Shown here: piece after piece, positions 17,552 through 26,338 of the stretch | Position numbering within the stretch: position 1 is the stretch's first letter | Layout of the letters: the number at the start of each line of letters is the position of its first letter | Source of the DNA: Leptotrichia sp. oral taxon 221 | GTDB taxonomy: Bacteria > Fusobacteriota > Fusobacteriia > Fusobacteriales > Leptotrichiaceae | NCBI RefSeq assembly: GCF_018128245.1 | Contig: NZ_CP072378.1 | Coordinates: 1,488,001-1,552,000 of the forward strand | Length of the DNA stretch: 64,000 nt | Direction: 5' to 3' | Program-made: the position numbers and the translations under genes | Notes under the pieces: generated by a model | Database searches by the model: none | Told to the model about the DNA's origin: nothing | Seen by the model: the letters and a program-made list of their open reading frames with translations, nothing else

Positions 17552-17573
17552 CAGAGTGGCTACAACCACTCTG
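17552..17573 (-). terminator. Intrinsic terminator ending the lysine regulon transcript
   Basis: Perfect 8-bp stem CAGAGTGG/CCACTCTG with a 6-nt loop. On the minus strand it is followed by TTTTTTTTT, so it terminates the ABC transporter/lysine operon. It probably also limits plus-strand transcription from the kinase gene. Confidence 0.9.
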
Positions 17574-17597
17574 AAATTATTTATGTAAAATAATTTA

Positions 17598-18344
17598 TTA
17601 TTTTTTCAACATTCTAGATAAAAACTCTTTCGTTCTATTATGTTTTGGCTTTTCAAAAATAATTTCTGGCTTATCGTCTTCCAAAATTATTCCTTGATCC
17701 ATGAAAACTACTCTGCTTGAAACATCGTGAGCAAAATCCATTTCATGTGTAACAACAATCATTGTAAGTCCACTTTGAGCTAAATCTTTCATTACTTTTA
17801 AAACTTCTCCAACCATTTCAGGATCCAGTGCTGATGTTGGTTCATCAAATAACAGTACTTCTGGCTCCATTGACAATGCTCTTGCAATTGCGACCCTTTG
17901 CTTTTGACCACCTGAAATTTGGCTTGGTTTTGCATTGATAAATCTTGACATTCCAACTTTTCCTAAAAATTCTTTTGCAACTTTTTCAGCTTCTTCTCTA
18001 GTTCTTTTCAAAACTTTCATTTGTCCAATGACACAGTTATCTAGAACACTTAAATTATTGAATAAATTAAATTGCTGAAAAACCATTCCAACTTTTTCTC
18101 TCAATTCAACTAAAGGAACATCTCCACTCAACACATCTTTCCCATGAATCAAAATTTGTCCACTAGTAGGCGTTTCTAGTAAATTTATACATCTTAAAAG
18201 CGTAGATTTTCCACTTCCAGAAGAACCAATGATACTCACAACTTCTCCTTCGTGCACATTAAAGTTTACATCTTTTAAAACTGTTCTATTCCCAAAATCT
18301 TTTCTTATATTTTTAATTTCTATTACTTTTTGTTTACTTGACAT
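17598..18344 (-). CDS. Polar amino-acid ABC transporter ATPase (GlnQ/ArtP type)
   Basis: A 248-residue ATP-binding subunit with Walker [10 protein letters not shown] (about residue 39), Q-loop [15 protein letters not shown], signature [14 protein letters not shown], Walker [12 protein letters not shown] and the switch His in VVTHEMDFA. It matches the polar amino-acid uptake class that powers import of glutamine, arginine, histidine or lysine. Its ATG overlaps the stop of the fused binding-protein/permease gene (TAATG), so the two are translationally coupled. Because it ends the L-box-controlled lysine biosynthesis transcript, lysine is the best guess for the substrate (inference). Confidence 0.94.
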   Translation of the reverse strand: MSSKQKVIEIKNIRKDFGNRTVLKDVNFNVHEGEVVSIIGSSGSGKSTLLRCINLLETPTSGQILIHGKDVLSGDVPLVELREKVGMVFQQFNLFNNLSVLDNCVIGQMKVLKRTREEAEKVAKEFLGKVGMSRFINAKPSQISGGQKQRVAIARALSMEPEVLLFDEPTSALDPEMVGEVLKVMKDLAQSGLTMIVVTHEMDFAHDVSSRVVFMDQGIILEDDKPEIIFEKPKHNRTKEFLSRMLKK

Positions 18345-19915
18345 TATTTTTCTCCTTCTTCAACTTCTTCTAAAAATTCAAATGTTTGAGGCCCATCTAT
18401 TTTTTTCTCAAGTTGTTTTAGAAGTAGTGATAATGTAAATGTTAAGAAGAAGTAAATCACACTTGTTATAATAAACACTTCGTAATATCTCGAATATGTT
18501 CCCGCAACAGATTTTGAAATAAAGAATAATTCTGTAACACTGATTACATTCAACACAGATGTATCTTTAATATTTACAATAAATTCATTTCCAATCATTG
18601 GTAAAATATTTCTAAACATTTGTGGGAAAATTATACTCTTCATTGTTTGGAAATTTGTCATTCCAATTGCTTTTGCAGCTTCAAATTGCCCTTTATCAAT
18701 CGAATCAATTCCACCTCTTATAATTTCACTCATATAGGCTCCAGTATTTATCGAAACAATAAACAACGCAGCCACAATCGGTGATAAATTTAATCCAAAT
18801 ACTTGTGACAATCCATAATAAATTACCATTGATTGCACCATCATAGGCGTTCCTCTAAACACCGCAATATATATCGCAAAAAATTTATTTAAAATATAAA
18901 ATCCAACTTTTTTAAATTTAGAAGTTCTATGATCAGTTTCAGCTTCTACTTGTCTTGACAACGCAACTACCATCCCAATCAAGAATCCAACTACAGTTCC
19001 TGTTAATGAAATAAATAGTGTCATAATTGTCCCTTTAACAAATTGATGCCAGTTTTTTTGAATAAAAAATGCGACCCATCCAAAAAATGATCTTGAAGTA
19101 TTTCCAGGTTGTGTTTTTATTGCCTTTTCCATTATTTTTTGTCTAACTTTTGGCGTCAAATCCTGATCAAGTATTTTATTTACTTTTTCTTCTAATTCTG
19201 TATTCCCTAACTTCATCCCAATCGCAACATTTACTTCTGAAGTTTCATACTTAAATCCTGTATTTTTATTAAATGATATAAATGTTAAATTTGGATTTGA
19301 ATATTGAGCTGCCATCGCTCCTGGTCTTTCTGACACATATCCATCAATTTTATTAGAATTTAGAGCAACTATCATCGCTGGAAAACTTTCCATTGCAGTC
19401 TGTTTACTAACACCTTTCATTTGATCAATTACATCATAATGCAACGTGTTTAACTGTCCTGTAATTCTTGCTCCCGAAAAATCATTAATTGATTTCGCTT
19501 TTGCATATTTTCCATTTTTCTTAACAACTACTACTAAATCTGATTCATAATACGGTTTGGTAAATAATAGACTTTGTTTTCTTTCAGGTGTTGCCGACAT
19601 ACCAGCTATTACCAAATCAACTTTCCCAGATGTCAATGCTGGACCTAATAAAGCATCCCATTCTGTTTTTACTATTACTAATTTTTTCCCTAATTTTTTA
19701 GCTATAACCTTAGCTATTTCAACATCGTAACCACCACAGTATCCACCATTAGTTGGAACTGCACCATTTTTATTCGTGTCTTGAAACCAGTTGAATGGAG
19801 CGTATCCACACTCCATCCCTACTTTAATTTCATTACTTGCACTATATCCTGTTACGAATGTCAACATAAAAATTAAGAATACTACTAATCTACTTTTTAT
19901 CTTGTTCATTCTCAT
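18344..19915 (-). CDS. Amino-acid ABC transporter: fused substrate-binding protein and permease
   Basis: A 523-residue fusion. A signal peptide (about 1-25, [17 protein letters not shown]) leads into an SBP_bac_3-type binding domain (about 30-255: [43 protein letters not shown]). After a linker comes a HisM/GlnP-type permease (about 285-515) with the EAA-loop [15 protein letters not shown]. The fusion tethers the ligand-binding domain to the membrane channel, a known arrangement (GlnPQ of lactic bacteria), here with a single binding domain. It lies directly after asd (8 bp) and before the ATPase. The L-box context suggests lysine or another cationic amino acid as substrate. Confidence 0.93.
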   Translation of the reverse strand: MRMNKIKSRLVVFLIFMLTFVTGYSASNEIKVGMECGYAPFNWFQDTNKNGAVPTNGGYCGGYDVEIAKVIAKKLGKKLVIVKTEWDALLGPALTSGKVDLVIAGMSATPERKQSLLFTKPYYESDLVVVVKKNGKYAKAKSINDFSGARITGQLNTLHYDVIDQMKGVSKQTAMESFPAMIVALNSNKIDGYVSERPGAMAAQYSNPNLTFISFNKNTGFKYETSEVNVAIGMKLGNTELEEKVNKILDQDLTPKVRQKIMEKAIKTQPGNTSRSFFGWVAFFIQKNWHQFVKGTIMTLFISLTGTVVGFLIGMVVALSRQVEAETDHRTSKFKKVGFYILNKFFAIYIAVFRGTPMMVQSMVIYYGLSQVFGLNLSPIVAALFIVSINTGAYMSEIIRGGIDSIDKGQFEAAKAIGMTNFQTMKSIIFPQMFRNILPMIGNEFIVNIKDTSVLNVISVTELFFISKSVAGTYSRYYEVFIITSVIYFFLTFTLSLLLKQLEKKIDGPQTFEFLEEVEEGEK

Positions 19916-19923
19916 TTTTATTC

Positions 19924-20925
19924 TTATAATGCTCCTTCTTTAATTAATGTTTCAGCAATTTGGATTGTATTTGTTGCCGCACCTTTTCTAATGTTATCAG
20001 CAACTACCCATAAATTCAATCCATTATCAACAGTATCGTCTCTTCTAATTCTACCAACATAAACTTCATCAGTATCTTGTGCTGTTATTGGCATTGGATA
20101 AACTTTGTTTTTACCATCATTTTGAACGATTACACCTTCTTTTTCTTCAAATGCTTTAACTACATCTTCTAATTCAAAAGGTCTTTCTAATTCAACATTT
20201 ACAGAAACTCCATGTCCAAATTTAACTGGAATTCTAACACAAGTTGCTGTAACTTTTAAATCAGGCAAATTCAATATTTTTTTAGTTTCGTTTATCATTT
20301 TTTCTTCTTCTTTTGTATACCCATTTTCCAAGAATACATCAATGTGTGGCAATGCATTAAAAGCTATTTGATGAGGGAAATTTGTCGATGGTTTCCCTTG
20401 TAAATTATTTTCTAAATCATCCAATCCTTTTTTCCCAGCTCCTGCAACTGCTTGATAAGTTGAGTAAACTACTCTTTTTAATCCATATTTATCTTGCAAT
20501 ACTTTTAAAATTGGCATTACTTGAATTGTTGAACAATTTGGGTTTGCAATAATTCCTCCGTGATTTTTCAATGCTTCTGGATTTGCTTCAGGTACAACTA
20601 AAGGAATATCTTTATCCATTCTCCAAGCACTACTATTATCAACTACTACAGCACCTTTATCTCTAAATTTAGGTGCGAATTCTTTAGAAATTCCTCCTCC
20701 TGCTGAAAATAAAGCTACATCAATATCATCTTTAATATTTTCATCTTTCAATTCAATTACTGTGTAATCTTTTCCTTCCCAGTTTATAACTTTCCCAGCT
20801 GATCTAGCCGACGCATAAAGATATAAATTTTCTACTGGAAATTTTCTTTCTTTTAATACTTTTAAAAATGTTTGTCCTACTAATCCTGTCGCTCCAACTA
20901 CTGCTACATTATATTTTTTACTCAT
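19924..20925 (-). CDS. asd: Aspartate-semialdehyde dehydrogenase
   Basis: A 333-residue enzyme that reduces aspartyl phosphate to aspartate semialdehyde with NADPH, the second step of the lysine/DAP/threonine/methionine branch. The N-terminal nucleotide-binding GATGLVGQTFLKVL and the catalytic cysteine in NPNCSTIQVMPIL are intact, and the C-terminal VGRIRRDDTVDNGLNLWVVADN matches the family. It belongs to the lysine operon, between the GyrI-like gene and the transporter. With lysC and dapA in the same transcript, it supplies the dapA substrate. Confidence 0.96.
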   Translation of the reverse strand: MSKKYNVAVVGATGLVGQTFLKVLKERKFPVENLYLYASARSAGKVINWEGKDYTVIELKDENIKDDIDVALFSAGGGISKEFAPKFRDKGAVVVDNSSAWRMDKDIPLVVPEANPEALKNHGGIIANPNCSTIQVMPILKVLQDKYGLKRVVYSTYQAVAGAGKKGLDDLENNLQGKPSTNFPHQIAFNALPHIDVFLENGYTKEEEKMINETKKILNLPDLKVTATCVRIPVKFGHGVSVNVELERPFELEDVVKAFEEKEGVIVQNDGKNKVYPMPITAQDTDEVYVGRIRRDDTVDNGLNLWVVADNIRKGAATNTIQIAETLIKEGAL

Positions 20926-20948
20926 TAATTTTTCCTCCTAGTAATTTT

Positions 20949-21404
20949 TTATTTTATAGAAATATAAATATTTATTATCTCATTTTCTTCTTGAAAAGGA
21001 ATATGTTCTTCAAAATCATATTCAAAACTTCTATTTAATTTATCTTCAAAATTTTCTCTAAAGTTTTCCCAAAATTTACTAATTTCTACTTTAGGATTAC
21101 CTTTAAGTGTAAATTTTGCATATTTTCCTTTTGGAATAACTACCATACTTAAATGATATTCAGAACTTGTTCCATTTCCAACTTCATATCCTATTAAAGT
21201 ACTGTATTCAAAAATTCCATCATTTTTATAATTGAAATAAACCGAATATGTTGCTAAGCTTACCCATTCTCTAATATTTTGTGTTTCTTCTACAAACTTT
21301 TCCCATAGTTTTTTTATTTTTTCAACTTCTGTTTCGTCTTTTCTTACTCTTTCCGAAACTCCTACTATTTGTTTTTCTTCCAATTCAACAATTTCATATA
21401 CCAT
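20949..21404 (-). CDS. GyrI-like / AraC effector-binding domain protein
   Basis: A 151-residue stand-alone domain with the pattern of GyrI-like small-molecule-binding proteins (PF06445/PF14526): MVYEIVELEEKQIVGVSERV at the start, a central YSTLIGYEV, VVIPKGKYAKFTLKG, and a terminal NIYISIK strand. There is no DNA-binding domain and no signal peptide. It lies between dapA (4 bp from its start) and asd, so it is co-transcribed with lysine biosynthesis. Its ligand and role in this operon are unknown; sensing or sequestering a metabolite or a drug is possible but not shown. Confidence 0.75.
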   Translation of the reverse strand: MVYEIVELEEKQIVGVSERVRKDETEVEKIKKLWEKFVEETQNIREWVSLATYSVYFNYKNDGIFEYSTLIGYEVGNGTSSEYHLSMVVIPKGKYAKFTLKGNPKVEISKFWENFRENFEDKLNRSFEYDFEEHIPFQEENEIINIYISIK

Positions 21405-21408
21405 ATTT

Positions 21409-22293
21409 TTATACCAAAATTCCTTTTTCTTTAAATAATCTCACAAGTTTATCATGTGTTTTTTGTCCTGAATTTACTAATGGCAATCTTACATCATCAT
21501 TATTTAATCTTCCTAAAATTTTCATCGCTGTTTTTACTGTAACAGGATTTCCTTCTAAGAACATATTTCTACTTAAATCATACAAGTTTTTGTGTAATTC
21601 AAATGCTTTTTCATATTTTCTATTCAAGAATGAACTTATTAAATCACTCATTTCTTGAGGCATAATATTAGCAATTACTGAAACTACTCCTTTTGCTCCA
21701 ATTGATAGCATTGGTAAAATCAAATGATCCTCACCAGATAAGATTTCGATTTTATCTCCACATAAATCTTGAATTTTTATCATTTGTTCCAAACTTCCTG
21801 TTGCTTCTTTTACCGCTACAATTTCTGGAATTTCAGCCAATCTCGCAATAGTTTCTGCCTCGATATTTGTTCCTGTTCTTCCTGGAACATTATAAAGCAT
21901 TATTGGAAATTTTGAATCTTCTGCAATTTTTTTGTAATGCTCATAAAGTCCTCTTTGACTAGGTTTATTGTAATAAGGACACGTACTAAGTGCTGCATCT
22001 GCTCCCAATTCTTTCGCATATTTAGTAAGCTCTACTGCTCTATGCGTATTATTAGACCCTGCTCCTGCAATAACTTGTATTCTCCCTTTTACTTCTTCAA
22101 CAACAATTTTAATAACTTTTTCATGTTCTGCAAATGTCAATGTAGGAGCTTCTCCAGTTGTACCACAAGGCACTATTCCAGCCGTACCATTTTCAATATG
22201 CCAATTCACTAATTCTCTTAATTTGTCTTCATCTAATTCACCAGTTGCTGTAAATGGTGTAATTAGTGCCACATAAGATCCTTCAAATTTCAT
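21409..22293 (-). CDS. dapA: 4-hydroxy-tetrahydrodipicolinate synthase
   Basis: A 294-residue class I aldolase condensing pyruvate with aspartate semialdehyde, the committed step to diaminopimelate and lysine. The Schiff-base lysine is Lys162 in VAVKEATGS. The proton-relay tyrosine is Tyr134 in YNVPGRTG, and the substrate-binding CGTTGEAPTL is at 43-52. Length and motifs are normal. It is co-oriented with dapF upstream and the GyrI-like gene downstream. Confidence 0.97.
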   Translation of the reverse strand: MKFEGSYVALITPFTATGELDEDKLRELVNWHIENGTAGIVPCGTTGEAPTLTFAEHEKVIKIVVEEVKGRIQVIAGAGSNNTHRAVELTKYAKELGADAALSTCPYYNKPSQRGLYEHYKKIAEDSKFPIMLYNVPGRTGTNIEAETIARLAEIPEIVAVKEATGSLEQMIKIQDLCGDKIEILSGEDHLILPMLSIGAKGVVSVIANIMPQEMSDLISSFLNRKYEKAFELHKNLYDLSRNMFLEGNPVTVKTAMKILGRLNNDDVRLPLVNSGQKTHDKLVRLFKEKGILV

Positions 22294-22333
22294 TTTATCA
22301 TCCCTTCATTTATTTATTAATTCATTAATTAAT

Positions 22334-23185
22334 TTATCTTTTAAAAAGGTATTGTCCTTCAGCTACTTTTTCACTTGGTCCAGTCATAAACGCGTCATTT
22401 CTTTCTCCAGCATACTCAATTACCAAAATTCCTCCTGGAACTTTTACATTTACCTTTTCATCTGTAAATCCAAATTCTCTAGCTAGTACAGCCGAAGCAG
22501 TCGCCCCAGTTCCACAAGCCAATGTTCTTCCAGCTCCACGTTCCCAAGTTACAACTTCAATATATTTTCTATCAACTACTTTTACAAAATTAACATTTAC
22601 TCTCTTTGGAAACAATTCTGTAAAATTCTCAATTTTTGAACCAATTTTATCAATATCAAAATCTTCAAAATCATTAACAAAAATTACTGAATGGTCAGTT
22701 CCCATAAAAATATACGAAATTTCAATTTCTTTACCATCAATAGTTATTTTTTCCTTCAAAAATCTATCTTTATCAGTGTTTATCAATTCTTTTATTTCAA
22801 ATATCGGTTTTCCCATATTCACTTTTGCAACAAAATCATTGATATCTTCTCCCTGTTTTGTTTCAATTATCATATCTCCAGGCAATGTTTTTACAGTAAA
22901 TGTGTCTTCCTCTTGAATACCATTATTTTTCAAGTAATGCGCAAAACATCTTATTCCATTTCCACACATAGGTGCTTGACTTCCATCAGCATTAAAGAAA
23001 AACATAAACGGCATAGTCGCCACATATTTCAAGATAATCATTCCATCTGCACCAATTCCGTAATGTCTGTCGCACACTTCCTTAGCCAATTCTGAATAAT
23101 CTGGTATCCCTTTTTCTATTAAATCCTTTTCACTAAAAATAACAAAATCATTTCCTGTACCTTGATATTTTTCAAATTTTAACAT
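22334..23185 (-). CDS. dapF: Diaminopimelate epimerase
   Basis: A 283-residue enzyme converting LL- to meso-diaminopimelate, the substrate of LysA and a building block of peptidoglycan. The two catalytic cysteines are visible in MCGNGIRCF and ACGTGATASA, and the opening FEKYQGTGNDFVIF is diagnostic. It sits between lysC and dapA in the lysine operon. The intervening DapB and DapL/DapD steps are not encoded in this window. Confidence 0.97.
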   Translation of the reverse strand: MLKFEKYQGTGNDFVIFSEKDLIEKGIPDYSELAKEVCDRHYGIGADGMIILKYVATMPFMFFFNADGSQAPMCGNGIRCFAHYLKNNGIQEEDTFTVKTLPGDMIIETKQGEDINDFVAKVNMGKPIFEIKELINTDKDRFLKEKITIDGKEIEISYIFMGTDHSVIFVNDFEDFDIDKIGSKIENFTELFPKRVNVNFVKVVDRKYIEVVTWERGAGRTLACGTGATASAVLAREFGFTDEKVNVKVPGGILVIEYAGERNDAFMTGPSEKVAEGQYLFKR

Positions 23186-23267
23186 TTTTCTTCCTCCCTC
23201 AACGATTTCTTAACTCTTATTATATCTCATTCCTTGTTATCTGTAAACACCCCTCTTTCATAAAATC

Positions 23268-24485
23268 TTAAATATCAAATTCTCTAGCAAATAATTCTGC
23301 AACTTTTTTACCCATAACTTCATCTACAACCAACGAAATGCTAATTTCTGAAGTCGAAATTTGGTGAAAACTTATATCATTTTCAGATAAGATTTTAAAC
23401 ATTTTTGCAGCTACACCAACATTACTAATTAATCCAATTCCTACAATTGAAACTTTTGTAACATATTGGTTTATTATAAATGATGTTTTTGAAAATTTAG
23501 CTTCTATTTCTTTACCAATTTTTTCAAGTGCTGCTATATCAGTTTTTGGACAAGTAAACGCAAAACTTCCGTGATGGCTAGTTACATCATTTTGACTTAT
23601 CATATCAATATTTATTCCATTTGCTTCAGCTTTTTCAAAAATCTCATATACATTTTGTGCATTTGTAGGAATTTCTTCCACGTTTACCATTAATATATTT
23701 TCATTTATCGACACTCCAGTTATTACTTTTTCTTCCATTTCTTTAATCTCCTTTATTTTTTGAATTGAAGTTATAATCGTTCCATTTTTTTCACCAAGTG
23801 ATTTTCCAACATAGATTTCTACTCCATATTTCCCACCAAGTTCAACAGCTCTAGGCTCCATTACTCCAGCCCCTAAATAAGCCAATTCCATCATTTCATC
23901 ATAAGAAATATATGGCAATTTTTTCGCATTGCTATACACTCTCGGATCAATTGAATAAATTCCATCAACATCCGTATAAATCTCACATTTTCCTCCCAAA
24001 GCTGCCGCAAGTGCAACTGCAGAAGTATCAGAACCTCCACGCCCCAAAGTAGTTACATCTCCATCTTTATTAACTCCTTGGAATCCAGCTACAACAACAA
24101 TCTTTCCTTCATTCAAGTGACCTTTTATAACATCACCATTTATATCATCTATTTTATTTTTCATATAATGCCCACTCGTTTTTATCCCCGCTTGAGCCCC
24201 TGTCAATGAAATCGCTTCATATCCCAATGTTTTCAACGCAATACTTAAAAGCGAAATTGTTTGTTGTTCTCCAGTCGACATCAATCTATCCATTTCCCTA
24301 GAATCTGGATTTTCAGTAATTTCATGAGCCAATTTAATTAACGCATCAGTTGTTTTCCCCATAGCCGAAACTACTACAACTACATCATTTCCTGAATCCT
24401 TTACGCTACCTAAATATTTAGCAATATTCATAATTTTTTCAGTTGTGGCAACCGAAGTTCCACCATATTTATGTACAATAATCAC
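23268..24485 (-). CDS. lysC: Aspartate kinase (monofunctional)
   Basis: A 405-residue aspartokinase phosphorylating aspartate to open the aspartate pathway. It shows the N-terminal VHKYGGTSVA, the catalytic block LGRGGSDTSAVALAAALGG and YTDVDGIYSIDPR, followed by two C-terminal ACT-type regulatory domains (about 265-405, with VSIVGIGLISNVGVAAKMF). ACT domains usually confer feedback inhibition by lysine or threonine. No homoserine dehydrogenase domain is attached. It is the second gene of the L-box operon, so both transcription and activity are likely lysine-controlled. Confidence 0.96.
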   Translation of the reverse strand: MIIVHKYGGTSVATTEKIMNIAKYLGSVKDSGNDVVVVVSAMGKTTDALIKLAHEITENPDSREMDRLMSTGEQQTISLLSIALKTLGYEAISLTGAQAGIKTSGHYMKNKIDDINGDVIKGHLNEGKIVVVAGFQGVNKDGDVTTLGRGGSDTSAVALAAALGGKCEIYTDVDGIYSIDPRVYSNAKKLPYISYDEMMELAYLGAGVMEPRAVELGGKYGVEIYVGKSLGEKNGTIITSIQKIKEIKEMEEKVITGVSINENILMVNVEEIPTNAQNVYEIFEKAEANGINIDMISQNDVTSHHGSFAFTCPKTDIAALEKIGKEIEAKFSKTSFIINQYVTKVSIVGIGLISNVGVAAKMFKILSENDISFHQISTSEISISLVVDEVMGKKVAELFAREFDI

Positions 24486-24561
24486 AATAAATGCACCTCT
24501 ATCCTTTCAATCTGTCTTTTCTTTTTATCATTACAAATTTTCATTACAAAAAGAAACAAAA

Positions 24562-25872
24562 TTATAATTCAAAAATTTCATCATTTCTCAATAAATCTTC
24601 ATAAGATTCCCTTCTAACAGCAACTTTTGCTTTACCGTCTTTTACAAATACAACTCCTGGCGTAACCATTCTGTTGTAGTGGCTTGACATTGTATAACAA
24701 TAAGCTCCTGTCGTACCAACTGCAACTATATCCCCAACTTTAGTCGATTTTGGCAATTTACCATTTTGAATAATAATATCTCCCGATTCACACAATTTCC
24801 CAGCTAATGTAACATCTCTTGTGTCAGTATCTTCCATTTTATTAACAACACCAGCCTCATATTCAGCTTGATAAAGTGCAGTTCTTATATTATCTGACAT
24901 TCCTCCATCAATAAACACATAAGTTTTTCCACCAACAGTTTCTTTAATTCCACCAACTTCATATAAAGTCGTTCCAGCATTTCCGACAATACTTCTTCCT
25001 GGCTCAATACAAAGTTCTTTAAATCCAATTTGATATTTAATTTCCATTGCTTCAGTATAAGTTATAATTTCGCTAAGCACTTCTTCTATTGGTTTAGGAT
25101 CATCTCCATTTTTGTAATAAACTCCAAATCCTCCACCCATATTTACTGTGTGAACTACAATTCCTAATTCTTTTTTCAATCTATCCAAATATTTGAAAAT
25201 TTCATCTAACGCAAAAATAAAGAATGCAGATTGGAATATTTGCGAACCAATATGTGTATGGAACCCTTTAAATTCAATATATGGACTATCATTCAATCTT
25301 TTTACAATATCAATCAAATTTTCTTGGAAAAGTGAAATCCCAAATTTTGATGTAAGTCCTGAAGTTTTTATATAGTGATGCGTATGTGCCTCAATTCCTG
25401 GATCAATTCTCACTAAAACCGCTTGTTTCTTACCTTTTTCCTTACAAACTTTTTCAATTTTAGCAATTTCATCTTCATTATCTACAACAATCGTATCAAT
25501 CCCATATTCAACAGCCATTTCAATCTCATTCACCAATTTATTATTTCCATGCAAATGCACTCTTTTCATCGGAAATCCTGCTTTATGTGCCGTATACAAT
25601 TCTCCACCAGAAACCACATCTAAATCCAATCCTTTAGATTCAACCAATTTAATCATCCCAGTTGTCAAAAACGCTTTCCCTGCATAAGCTATTCTTGTTT
25701 TAAATCTTGATGATTGAAAAGCCTCTTTCATTTTATCAATAGTCGTTTCAATCAATTCCTGATCCATTACATAAAGTGGCGTTTTAAACTCTTTTGCCAA
25801 CTCTATCGTATCAACTCCTCCTATTGATAAATTCCCTTTTTCATTAATTTTTGCCGTTCCAAATAATTTCAT
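24562..25872 (-). CDS. lysA: Diaminopimelate decarboxylase
   Basis: A 436-residue PLP enzyme (alanine racemase fold type III) that decarboxylates meso-diaminopimelate to lysine. The PLP lysine lies in RIAYAGKAFL, the glycine-rich phosphate loop is MGGGFGVYY, and the substrate-binding Cys-Glu is in CESGDIIIQ. It is the first gene after the lysine riboswitch and its terminator. Its ribosome-binding site (AGGAAAGG) is somewhat far from the ATG. Confidence 0.97.
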   Translation of the reverse strand: MKLFGTAKINEKGNLSIGGVDTIELAKEFKTPLYVMDQELIETTIDKMKEAFQSSRFKTRIAYAGKAFLTTGMIKLVESKGLDLDVVSGGELYTAHKAGFPMKRVHLHGNNKLVNEIEMAVEYGIDTIVVDNEDEIAKIEKVCKEKGKKQAVLVRIDPGIEAHTHHYIKTSGLTSKFGISLFQENLIDIVKRLNDSPYIEFKGFHTHIGSQIFQSAFFIFALDEIFKYLDRLKKELGIVVHTVNMGGGFGVYYKNGDDPKPIEEVLSEIITYTEAMEIKYQIGFKELCIEPGRSIVGNAGTTLYEVGGIKETVGGKTYVFIDGGMSDNIRTALYQAEYEAGVVNKMEDTDTRDVTLAGKLCESGDIIIQNGKLPKSTKVGDIVAVGTTGAYCYTMSSHYNRMVTPGVVFVKDGKAKVAVRRESYEDLLRNDEIFEL

Positions 25873-25914
25873 ACTTTCACAAATTTTCCTTTCCTAAAAA
25901 TTTCTTCTTTAAAT

Positions 25915-25941
25915 AAAAAATGCTGACAACGAACATCAGCA
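25915..25941 (-). terminator. L-box expression platform: intrinsic terminator before lysA
   Basis: On the minus strand TGCTGA...TCAGCA (25921-25941) is followed directly by TTTTTT. It sits between the lysine aptamer and lysA, as expected for transcriptional attenuation when lysine is bound. Confidence 0.85.
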
Positions 25942-25980
25942 TATAAAATTATATAATCTAAAATCAAAATCACATTTATA

Positions 25981-26147
25981 TATCTGACAGCTCACCATTA
26001 CACATTATAATGACAGTCCTATAGATATTCTCCATAGACCCAGTAGCAAAGTTCGTCACTCTTTGTACTTCGGCGATTTCCCCTTTCAAGTTATTTCATC
26101 GAATTGACTTTCTCCATAAATCTACTCTTAAAAACCGCACCTCTATC
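25981..26147 (-). promoter_or_regulatory. Lysine riboswitch (L box)
   Basis: The minus strand carries the L-box core in order: AGAGGTGCGG at the 5' side of P1, AAGAGTAG, GAAAGGGGAAATCGCCGAAG, TTGCTACTGGG, and a closing CTGTC that pairs with the 5' GATAG. Length is about 167 nt. Lysine binding should favour the downstream terminator and switch off lysA, lysC, dapF, dapA, asd and the transporter. Confidence 0.95.
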
Positions 26148-26154
26148 TTATAAC

Positions 26155-26183
26155 ATTATACTAAATTTTTCTTTATTTGTAAA
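26155..26183 (-). promoter_or_regulatory. Promoter of the lysine operon
   Basis: TTTACA (26178-26183), a 17-bp spacer, and a perfect TATAAT (26155-26160). Transcription would begin about at 26148, right at the first base of the riboswitch. Confidence 0.85.
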
Positions 26184-26213
26184 CACTTCAAAAGAATTTT
26201 TTTCTCAATAAAC

Positions 26214-26243
26214 AAAAAATAGCCCTCATAAATTTAGGCTATC
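26214..26243 (-). terminator. Intrinsic terminator of autotransporter 2
   Basis: On the minus strand GATAGCC...GGCTAT followed by TTTTTTG, immediately before the lysine operon promoter. Confidence 0.75.
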
Positions 26244-26282
26244 TTTTGTTTTATGTAATATGACAAATAATTTAAGACCATA
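26243..26282 (-). repeat. Conserved 40-nt 3' tail block, second copy
   Basis: Counterpart of 3738-3777 downstream of autotransporter 1, differing at only a few positions. A further hairpin (ACATTTTGAA/TTCAAAATGT, 26297-26322) lies between it and the stop codon of autotransporter 2 only. Confidence 0.75.
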
Positions 26283-26338
26283 ATTGTAGAATCACAACAT
26301 TTTGAAACTTAATTCAAAATGTCATGATTATTTTTTAA

